This document shows, in pieces, positions 57,201 to 64,000 of a stretch of 64,000 nt of DNA; the first letter of the stretch is position 1; each line of letters begins with the position of its first letter. Below the pieces are notes generated by a model, which had not been told where the DNA came from, made no database searches, and saw only the letters and a program-made list of their open reading frames with translations. The translations under genes were made by a program, and so were the position numbers. This stretch comes from Calliphora vicina (taxonomy: Eukaryota > Arthropoda > Insecta > Diptera > Calliphoridae), in assembly GCF_958450345.1 (NCBI RefSeq), contig NC_088783.1:98513302-98577301 (forward strand). The letters are read 5' to 3'.

Positions 57201-58041
57201 GAATATAAGTGATGCTCTTATTGAGAAGGGAACAACAGAGGTGTCGCATCTAAGACAGGAACGAATTTCGGATGACTTGCTTTATCGTCTTATAACTGCA
57301 GCGACCACGGCTTGTAGCGACAACGACAAGGTCCGTTGCAATGCTGTACGAACTTTAGGAAATCTCTTGAGATTATTGACCGACGAACATTTCAGCAGCG
57401 AGAATAAAAAATTTAATTGGGGCCAAACATTTGCAAAATCCATTTGTAAGCTAACCGATTGTATTCGGTCGTCGGGCAATGCCAAAGTAAAATGGAACAC
57501 TTGCTACGCAATTAGCAATCTAATGCGTAATCGCACCATATTCAAAGTGGGCGATCTAAATTGGCAGGAAACACTCTATTCGGCTTTATGTCACGTAATC
57601 GTCCATCATTCCAACTTCAAAGTAAGAATTAACGCCTCGACCGCCATTACAAATATTACAGAGAGGTCACATTTCGGTGTTTATTATGAAAAGTTTTGGT
57701 CGTCTGTGTTGGAGGCAATAGAGCAATCGTATAATTTGGATAGTTTCCACGAATACAATCATCGCGACAGTCTTCAGGAACAGCTCTGCTTGGCTCTATC
57801 CCACCTTATTAGGCTTGCCAGCAATGATGATTTGCCATTGCTAAAGAAACATATTTTGCCGCATGTAGAAATTATACGCAACACCTGGAAACGTGTCATA
57901 AATCGTATGGTACCCGAAAAGGCAGCACCCCTCTTATCCTGTCCAGTTGTTTTGCTAGAGCGCGGTAAACTTCACAACGCCTTGTCCGTGGAACAAAAGA
58001 ATACTATAGAATTTTTAACAGAAATATTTAGCACAGAATAG
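44046..58041 (+). CDS. HEATR6: HEAT repeat-containing protein 6-like (2 coding exons)
   Basis: Exons 44046-45204 and 55928-58041 join in phase 1 (GT at 45205, AG at 55926-55927) to a predicted 1090-residue protein; the human relative is about 1180 residues. The start is the first in-frame ATG (MESSQLTAENI); upstream in-frame sequence lacks an ATG. The protein is helical throughout, with HEAT-like repeats and no enzyme motif, so it probably acts as a scaffold; its molecular role is not well known. The intron (10.7 kb) is filled with transposons. A polyadenylation signal lies at 58120. Neighbour on the right is a convergent PAQR gene. Confidence 0.85.
45415..47144. repeat. 510-bp tandem repeat ending in an inverted copy
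   Basis: Direct units start near 45415, 45925 and 46435 (landmark TATAGATTTTTGGTAATTAT at 45421, 45931, 46442; period 510-511). The third unit stops at about 46788 and runs straight into an inverted copy (46789-47144), whose left edge CATAGCTAAATTGTTAACC is the complement of unit sequence beyond the break. Units are more than 97 percent alike by eye, so the amplification is young. No coding potential. Confidence 0.85.
47328..47921 (-). repeat. Solo LTR of the gypsy-like family
   Basis: The sequence begins TGTTACGTTTTAACC and ends TTTCGTAACA, the complement of the LTR ends at 7678-8148. It is longer (594 versus 471 bp), mostly through extra sequence in its U3 half (about 47760-47870). GTAT stands exactly on both sides (47324-47327, 47922-47925), a 4-bp target duplication as expected for gypsy-type integration. 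No internal retroviral region remains, so it arose by LTR-LTR recombination. Confidence 0.9.
47930..48230 (-). pseudogene. hAT transposase C-terminal remnant
   Basis: On the - strand, one frame reads DLSSEDDEDNTSRELLADIA then VEADLLQYWEEKKYTFSVF, followed after a frame break by CERAFSVLCLLVTEKRC. The order 'D-V-x-x-Y/F-W…K…F' then 'S/CERxFS' is the dimerisation signature at the end of hAT transposases. It is damaged by at least one frameshift. It supports assigning the surrounding element to the hAT superfamily. Confidence 0.65.
48475..49338. mobile_element. hAT-like MITE rich in AAATATGCTCT motifs
   Basis: CAGGGAAACCGGAAATATGC at the left and (complement) CGGGAAACCAAAATATGC at the right; exact 8-bp duplication GTTCTCAA on both sides (48467-48474, 49339-49346). 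About ten AAATATGC-type words (often AAATATGCTCT) are clustered in the two subterminal zones (48487-48590 and 49125-49330). No coding sequence. Confidence 0.85.
50453..51412 (+). repeat. Dispersed repeat with internal 135-bp minisatellite
   Basis: Left part: ACCCTTCACCTTCGTGAGAA, then TTTCCGACCCTATAAAGTAT and repeated CTGTCCGTCTG words. Right part: GGTGAAGGGTATATAAGATT with the hairpin TTCGGCATAGCCGAA and CTCTTACTTG. Between them, three and a half units of about 135 bp begin GACAAAAAAGCAACAAAACG at 50792, 50927 and 51062. The open frames in this part follow from the repeat being stop-poor and are not genes. Similar beginnings and hairpin ends are common in dipteran intergenic DNA. Confidence 0.7.
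51558..52864. mobile_element. Foldback element with ~550-bp arms
   Basis: The left arm (51587-52126) and right arm (52306-52853) are near-perfect reverse complements: for example GCACGTGAAAGTAGCCCC, GTGCACCCAGTGCCTTAAAA and GATTTTCGGAAGCGGGTCTT all recur inverted. Outer ends share CACAGTACAACA. The loop (about 52127-52305) is unique and includes GGACCAAGGACGAAGCCTG, part of the dispersed module. No target duplication was certain. It lies in the HEATR6 intron. Confidence 0.8.
53461..54600 (+). mobile_element. Tc1-like transposon relic
   Basis: The left end CAGTGGTCGACATAGTCTAC follows TA (53459-53460), with an inner repeat AAAAGTCTACATACGACCAC near 53648 and an inverted counterpart near 54430. 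The coding remnant on the + strand is a Tc1-type transposase with QQDNDPKHTSQIVKDWL (second catalytic D) and TPPQSPDLNVIEHVWEILQR (DxxPxxLNPIE-type block with the last acidic residue). Upstream, GGGSVMVWDTVAASGVGKLM is the usual preceding block. Stops near 54110 and several frame changes are present. The right end was not located, so the end coordinate is approximate. Confidence 0.8.
53800..54410 (+). pseudogene. Tc1-type transposase pseudogene
   Basis: Fragments of the catalytic DDE domain spread over three frames: a helix-turn-helix-like start (SLRCNLHFKRSQQKLKSKYH near 53795), GGSVMVWDTVAASG (53965), DNDPKHTSQIV (54130), PPQSPDLNVIEHVWE (54205) and LPEEWQNIKSAELENLVTSM (54305). Most of the first half is lost. 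Confidence 0.75.
55505..55870 (+). repeat. Dispersed repeat just before HEATR6 exon 2
   Basis: Begins ATACCCTACACCACCATAGT and ends near GATATTATATGGTCGGGCTT with the hairpin GTCGGGCTTAACCGAC. Internal phrases (CTTTCTGAGTCGATCTTGTA, CCATTTTCCGAAAATCAC) match the module at 2040, 23445 and 51950. It ends about 60 bp before the splice acceptor at 55927. Confidence 0.6.
55928..58041 (+). CDS. HEATR6: HEATR6-like exon 2
   Basis: Residues 387-1090. It begins DSIDNLLYIAQHDPNLRCRS, AALQVCAHLLYGSKGFL, matching the DUF4042 core of HEATR6. HEAT-type helix pairs continue to the end, for example VRAAAVRALAVFALYPSLRG, VVRVKSFWSLGNISDALI, KVRCNAVRTLGNLLRLL, KVKWNTCYAISNLMRN and KVRINASTAITNITERSHFG, each with the D/N-R/K HEAT signature. 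An acidic insertion (KEDDIVDIEEFVESEEDICD) sits near residue 550. The stop is TAG at 58039-58041. No introns are needed inside this 2.1 kb exon. Confidence 0.88.
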
Positions 58042-58798
58042 AAATAATAACACATTCGTCGTTCGATATATTTGTTTGTAATTATATTATATTTTTCATT
58101 TTTATTTCAACATTTTGGCAATAAAATATTTCTTTGTATGTATTACGTACTAGAAATAAAACTAGAATTTACTAATTTTTTACTTAGAGATTAAACCATC
58201 CTACGTTTAAAATTGAATTTGGAATTTTCTCTATTGAACACTAAAAATTTGTCTGTTTCTTTACTTTGGAAAATTGGTGGTTATGGTTATTCGTTATAGG
58301 AGGTAAATATATATAATAAATCACACACTTTACACAATGCAGGGTGTTTTCTTATTTATCAATAAGGTCAACATTTCGTATAAAAAATATACTTGCATAT
58401 TTTGCTTGTAGTACGTACATAAGTAGGTGGTACACTGCACCAACTGGTTGCAGATAAACACGCTTAAAAATATAATTTTTAGTGGAAGTTACAGAGGTTC
58501 TGTTTTAATAAATAGTTGTGCCATATACAATATATGTACTTACATGCATATTATATATTTATATATACATATATGTACTTCCTCCCTCCCTGCGTCTCTT
58601 GTTTGATTCATATTAAACGGAAGCCAAATTTGAAGACATGGTAAAAACAAAAATAATAACAAATATTCGATAAATAATAAATTCGGTTTAAAAATAAAAA
58701 CTTCTAATAATATGTAATGTTTTCGTGATCTTAAATTAAACGTCCCCCTCAAATAAATTAAAACAAATACATCACCATAAATTAAGTAACATTTAGCA
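58042..58798. promoter_or_regulatory. Convergent 3' ends of HEATR6 and PAQR genes; poly(A) signal
   Basis: AATAAA at 58120-58125, 79 bp after the HEATR6 stop, is the best polyadenylation signal; GAAATAAAACTAG follows near 58152. The remaining ~0.6 kb between the two convergent genes is AT-rich and holds no other gene that I can see. Confidence 0.6.
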
Positions 58799-59338
58799 CT
58801 ACAAGATTTGATCATTCGCTACAATCGAAGAGTCTAATGTGGCTGGGTACAAGTTAACCAATATGGCATAGTAGTGTAAACCCGACGCCATAATTACAAA
58901 CAAATGCCATATGGCATGAGCCATGGGTATGACACCATCCGATTTAAAAAAACATATTCCTAGTATGTAGAAAAAGCCTCCCATCTTTAGTTCGGTCATG
59001 CCACGAAATTCATGGCCAGTGCAAAAAACTACTAGTGCCGGACCCAATCCCATCAAAATATAGAAGCATGTTTCTAAACACTTGAAGCGCTCATGAAATA
59101 TCTGAAAAAAAAAACAAAAAATTATTTATTAAAACAATTAGACATACATAGTTCCAATATGTTAACAACCTGTTGATAGGCGATGCCGCTGGCTGCCATT
59201 AACCAAATAATCCATTCCATGGAACTCAGAACGACAGAGTGATCCGGATTTTCCAACATCAGCCATGGAAAATATGAAGCCGCTATAAAAATGTATATCA
59301 TTGCTCGATCACATCGATGTAAGACATTTTTAATTCCA
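58799..59338 (-). CDS. PAQR-family membrane protein (MMD type), last two exons
   Basis: Seven-membrane-segment protein of the progestin/adipoQ receptor and hemolysin III family. Exons on the - strand: 59338-59170 and 59101-58799, joined in phase 0; the stop is TAG at 58801-58799. The first exon reads GIKNVLHRCDRAMIYIFIAA then SYFPWLML and WIIWLMAASGIAYQQ. The second has IFHERFKCLETCFYILMGLG, FFKSDGVIPMAHAIWHLFVI and GLHYYAILVNLY. The HAIWH-x-F-V block carries the family's conserved metal-binding histidines, and CDRAMIYIFIAASY the conserved D and Y. It aligns closely with vertebrate MMD/MMD2 C-termini. Upstream exons (N-terminus and first membrane segments) were not found up to 64000. Confidence 0.85.
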
Positions 59339-59890
59339 CTAAAATGACAATCGACATACATGTTATTATGTTATTATAATTGAAAAGGAATGTAACACCT
59401 TTTTAGGTGTTTTTTGTTTTATTTGTTACACATTTACACCAGTTAGTACATATGTACGTACAATTAGCGACTGAAATTTTGTTACATGTTTAATTCACAA
59501 AGATTGATTGATGTTAGTTTCTATACATATAGTTACAGACAAAACTATAGAGATACATAACTGGCCATAATGCTTTGTTCGTAACTTTACATACTTGTAT
59601 ACATATAATTGATGATATGAAAATAAATTGTTAAATAAGTTTGAGCGGATTTTCTATCCAAATACGTTAAATTTTATTTAATATTCTTATTAAACATACA
59701 TAAACAAAGTAGAAAAATCCTCACGGCTACCAAAAACCAATGTATTTTACATATAACTTTTTGATATTTATATGTTATTTTTAAGTAGGGAAAAATCTTC
59801 TGGAACTTCATTTCATAAAACGAAATGTAAAAAAAGTCGTGCGTGCAGTTTTCGAGATATTTTTTTTCACTTAAACCAAGGTTGGCTACT
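59339..59890. other. Upstream intron of PAQR gene, no features
   Basis: AT-rich non-coding sequence. The splice acceptor for the exon ending at 59338 is TTTTAG (read on the - strand). No further exon recognised. Confidence 0.5.
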
Positions 59891-61254
59891 CACTGTGGTT
59901 CCAAATCAAAATCTAGGTGGACAAAATTATTTGGCGCTCTTTTTATATAGAATTGGTATCTCCGATTCCAAAAAAAATCTTTTAAAGATCAATATAAACT
60001 TTTTTTCAGGTTACAGTAGAGTCTAGATATACATATAAAAAACATTAATAAAAAATCAAAAAAAATACGTTTTCATGTCTTTCTGAAACTAAATTTTTAA
60101 AAAGATCTGTATTTACTATATTTCAAGTTACAGTAGGGTCTAGATATATAAAAATCAATAATAAATAAAGAAATATTTCTAAAAATTCCATTCCGTAAAA
60201 ATTAAAAAAAAAAATTATTTCGGCGGGTGCTGGCGGCTACAATTTTTTTACAAAGCCATTCCCCAGAAGTTTCTTTAAATGATGTATATAGTCATTGGAC
60301 GGGTTCGACGGTCTTTTTTTTTGGCAAGCTATATAACATTCTTAGAAAAAAAAATATCAGTATATTTGAGAACCAAGTTTAAAGGACTATAACAGGAAAA
60401 TGGAGAGGCCCATAAATATAAGATATACATTTAATAAAAGCCTATATCAATGTTTATCTATGTTTTGAAGTATGAATTTTTATATGGTAAAACCATTGAG
60501 ATACAGTTGTGGCCAGGTAATTAAGACAAAAATTGTTTGCTAAATTCCATGTAATTATCAATTATTTTTTCAAATATTTCCACAAATATGTATGCATGAG
60601 GACTGTTTTAACACACAAGTGTATTTTATTCGACTGTATCAATTCATACATATTCACCACGAACTCATAAGATTTTTCTACAACTTGACCAACAATTTTT
60701 TTTTTTAAATAAACATATTTTCTCACATTTATGTCATTATATTTTTATTATTATAAAATATTCGGACCAAATTTCGTATTTTTAGTTCCATTAGTTTCGG
60801 TCATATCATGTTATTAACTGCGTATATTCGCTGAGGTGGGTCAACGTATTTAAACATTTATTTGTCCATATATGTTTTACCGATTTTTTCAAACATTTTT
60901 GAGAAACTAGAAACATTAATAATAAATTGCATACCCTTAGAGGTCCTTTTATTTTGGCTCTAACGCACTTAAAATTCAGTTGATGAAAAAAATTCAAGTA
61001 TTTGTCTTAAATTGGTGGCCACCACTGTATATTTAATTTAGCAGTAAAATATTAAAAAAAATTAACGAAAATTTGATTCAAAATTTGTTGAACTTCTGGC
61101 GCTTCTGTCGAGAAAACGAAATGTCCAATTGAAAACCCCATTTGTATTGGAGGAGAGCAGATTGTCAGCTTCCGAAAAACTTAGTTTTTCCAAATTCTGA
61201 AGATACCGATTTTCATAATTTTGTCCACCTAGATTTTGATTTGGAACCACAGTG
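59891..61254. mobile_element. DNA element with 40-bp perfect inverted repeats, CACTGTGG ends
   Basis: The 40 bp starting CACTGTGGTTCCAAATCAAA (59891-59930) are exactly inverted at 61215-61254. Flanks are CTACT (59886-59890) and CTACC (61255-61259), a 5-bp duplication with one mismatch. CACTGTGG ends and a 5-bp duplication are shared with the element at 5624-6995. A Tc1-like MITE (60504-61027) is inserted inside. No transposase was recognised. Confidence 0.8.
60504..61027. mobile_element. Tc1/mariner-like MITE nested in 59891-61254
   Basis: Left end CAGTTGTGGCCAGGTAATTA, right end complement of CAGTGGTGGCCACCAATTTA; TA on both sides (60502-60503, 61028-61029). The inverted repeats continue to AAGACAAA. 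It is 524 bp long without a transposase frame. Confidence 0.8.
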
Positions 61255-62339
61255 CTACCGAGTCAAAATGGTAAAATTTCGGTAACGTCATTAAAAAATA
61301 ATTTAATATAAAAATTGAAGTTTTTTTTTTAATATGAAAAACATTTTTTTTAATATTTAGTAAATACTATTAATATTGGTCTCTATTTAGAAATAAAAAT
61401 AAATATTAATTTCATTACTATTGTTATCTCAGACACATTTAAAACTGCTTTAGTGAAAACCTAAAAATTAAAATATCTCGAAAACTGCACATATGATTTT
61501 AAAATTGTTGACATATTTTACAAAAAAGTTGTTAGTTATGCCTGATGAGCCCTTTTCGGCTGTCGAGTAGTGGTATTGCATATAAAGTAAAATTTTTTAA
61601 CGTTTTAGAATCACTGTTTTGAAAAACCAATAAAAAAAAATTTAATCAGAGAAAGGCGTTATTTATAATATTATTTTATAAGTAAATTAATATGAAAATT
61701 TTTATAGTTCTATTATTTTTGGCTGGGATTGAATAAAATTGTATGATTGCGCCTGAAGTATTCAGAAACTAAATTTCAATTGAAAAATAATTGCAAAAAT
61801 TGGTTATGTACATTTGTGGTTGGTTCAATACATTTTTTATTGTTTTAATAATAAAACATATCAGGTAATTTTTTAACTTCAATTCCAAATGTGCTTATCT
61901 TCTAAATTCTGTATTTTCAAAAGATGTTTGTTTAAAGCTATATTTACTAGTTTTATGTTAGTGGCCTAAGCTATACTTTATTCGTTTTTAAATATATAAA
62001 GGTTTATGTTTGACTCAATTGTAAAATATGTTTTCACTTAAGCAAAATTTGTATTGCATTATTATTCTGGTCGAAAAAAAAGACATGGAAGAAATATTTT
62101 TATACATAATCCTAATTTTTAATTAAAGAAAATTATGCGATCAAAATCTATCGATCTGCAAAGGTATGAATAATTTGTTTAGCTAAATAAATCGAGTTTT
62201 AATAAAAAACAATGTTGGTGTTTTTTTTGTAGAAAAAGCTTCTGGTAAAACAAATTTTTAATTTAAATTATACCTGTAATCTTTTATGGATGAAATCATT
62301 AATAATAATTTATAGTTGACATAAAAAAAAATATTGAGT
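61255..62339. other. No gene or recognised repeat
   Basis: Very AT-rich sequence with scattered short frames that lack recognisable content. Confidence 0.4.
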
Positions 62340-62465
62340 GACTTTTTAGTCTATTATTTGGGTACATAATCTCGAAACGGACAACCAACAGAACAATGCA
62401 AGGAGTTGTTCCCCCTCGTCCTGATCATGACAACTTCTACAGAAGACAATAAAAGGTAGATTCAA
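62340..62465 (-). pseudogene. Tiny 3' fragment of an RNase H-type non-LTR element
   Basis: Read on the - strand the sequence gives FCRSCHDQDEGEQ, matching FCRSCHDEDENE at the C-terminus of the element at 13376-15551. Only about 120 bp remain. Confidence 0.6.
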
Positions 62466-64000
62466 TCTCCCATAAAACCGTGCCCGAAATTTCCAAAAAA
62501 AAAAAACATTCTAAAACCGAAATTTTAAAAGTTATACGTATTATGGGTTACCCTGGGGAACGATTTTAAAATGGAGAATATTGAGAAAATGTATGGGTCG
62601 ATTATGGATGGCAACCGAACTTCAGTTGCCTAAATGATATTACAGATGACAACTGGCAGCTATAATGCAGTTGAAAAAAAATTTAAAATTTTGTATATAT
62701 GTATATTATTATTTTTTTAAGGTTTCTTGACTTTATACAATACAACAGATACAACAACAGAAAATTTGGCCGGTTGTTTCGGCCAAAGTTCCTTTTGATA
62801 ATTTTGTTTACAATAGTTGGTTTCTGACAGTCTGCAAAGTTTGTTTGTGTTGAGACTAGGTTTTATTTTTTCAGGTTGGGCTTGTATTAATGATATTAAT
62901 GTAATTAATTGAGTTTTTAAATATTATATATTTTTTTTATATATAATTATTACTCCCAAATTTCAGTAGTATAATTGGAACTGATTATAGTCTATGTCTA
63001 GGATTCTGTAACTGAATGAATAAATAAATGTTTAGGCTTTATATTGGATACCTATTTATGTTTCGATAAACTTATTAATACTATTTTTGCAAAGATCTAT
63101 TTCATCTTAAACACATTAATATTCCATTGAGTTTTGTAAGATAACTAACGAAAAAAATTATGAAAAACTGACTTTCCAGGGTTCCACTCAATAAAAATAC
63201 CACTTTTCTTTATTGACTATGTTGTAGCCGGCGTTGAGCTTAACAACTTTACTGAATAACTTTGCGATATTCAGACATTTAGATGGTCAAAATGCATGAA
63301 AAAGGCAAAAGAATTACAATTCTTCCTATATATACTAATTTCAAATCGATATACTATCTCGATTCCTAGACCTCACCCAGCGAAACGCTGGGACACGTAT
63401 AACTTTTTTTTTAATCGATCTAACATTTCCCATTGGGCAGAACACCCGCCGATCACTTAGCCTACTATTTGTAGCATAGTGTTATTTATTCTTTTATTCA
63501 TTCCAAAAAAAATATTTTACTTAGGATGATTTAAAATAAATATTTAGTAATATTTGATGATTTTTGATCTTACAAAACACTTGTGAGAGTAAACACGTCA
63601 AACAAATTTGTGTTAAAAAAGTGGTTACGCTTTTTTGAGTAAATATTTGGCATGTGTGATCCTACCTTGAAGATATTTTCTTTATCTATATGTACTTTTA
63701 AAAAAGCCATTCTAAATAGTACAATTGAGTCTCTATTCTCCAATTTATTCTTTTTTCTAATATATTTTCGAATATTCATTCAATTATTCTCAAATATAAT
63801 ATCATATTCTATACATTAAAATACAAATTTTTAGTCGAAGCAACCATATATGGCAACGCTAAGAGTTTTGGCTGTGAATTATAAACAACGGTTCGAAAGA
63901 TTTAAATCTTAATTCCATTTTCATTATGAATTAATTGATAGACTTAATTCCTTTGTATATATAATGTATTAAATTCATTCCTTTGACAATTAATTCTTTA
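62466..64000. other. No gene or recognised repeat
   Basis: AT-rich, non-coding. A short hairpin CCCAGCGAAACGCTGGG occurs at 63376-63392. No exon of the PAQR gene was recognised here. Confidence 0.4.

Noticed and set aside
63376..63392. Hairpin CCCAGCGAAACGCTGGG as a terminator
   Set aside because: Bacterial-type terminators do not apply here; it is isolated in non-coding sequence with no gene ending nearby.

Overview
The window is AT-rich nuclear DNA from an insect, most likely a brachyceran (probably calyptrate) fly. Three intron-containing host genes of animal type are visible. Most of the remaining sequence is transposable-element DNA of classes typical of Diptera: hAT-, Tc1/mariner- and Harbinger-like inverted-repeat elements, several non-LTR retrotransposon clades and one Ty3/gypsy-like LTR element. 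There are no bacterial operons, CRISPR arrays, tRNA or rRNA genes that I can support.

Host genes, left to right: (1) a retinoblastoma-family pocket protein (Rbf-like) on the + strand, 10266-27773, which I could assemble from 15 exons with consistent phases into a predicted 866-residue protein; its fifth intron is 13.2 kb and packed with nested transposons. (2) A HEATR6-like HEAT-repeat protein on the + strand, 44046-58041, two exons (about 1090 residues) around a 10.7 kb transposon-filled intron. (3) The last two exons of a PAQR-family membrane protein (MMD/adiponectin-receptor type) on the - strand, 58799-59338, convergent with HEATR6; its upstream exons lie outside the window or were not recognised.

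Repeat layout: 325-3807 is a stack of nested terminal-inverted-repeat elements inside a 2.7 kb hAT-like element with an exact 8-bp target duplication. 4051-8148 is a decayed gypsy-like element with a SAP-like domain in gag, interrupted in the protease region by a 1.37 kb element with RSS-like CACTGTG/CACAGTG ends. Inside Rbf intron 5 lie a Tc1-like element (11657-13244), a 5'-truncated RNase H-bearing non-LTR element (13376-15551, 12-bp target duplication) and a 4.3 kb hAT-like element (20410-24691) that itself holds two further complete insertions. 28.5-41.5 kb is intergenic and consists of a jockey-like element, an oppositely oriented non-LTR element cut by a hAT-like element, a 56-bp perfect palindrome, several small inverted-repeat elements and a third non-LTR fragment. 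39.3-44.0 kb holds three copies of a GTCGACTTTT-rich family, the last ending about 90 bp before the HEATR6 start codon. HEATR6 intron 1 holds a 4.6 kb hAT relic with tandem and inverted internal repeats, a solo LTR (related to the 4-8 kb element) and a further nested element, then a 1.3 kb long-armed foldback element and a Tc1-like transposase relic.

The three host genes show no sign of acting in one pathway. What the window shows best is layered transposition: at least ten insertions have both ends and target-site duplications readable here, so their relative order can be worked out directly. All boundaries were read by eye; similarity searches were not possible.
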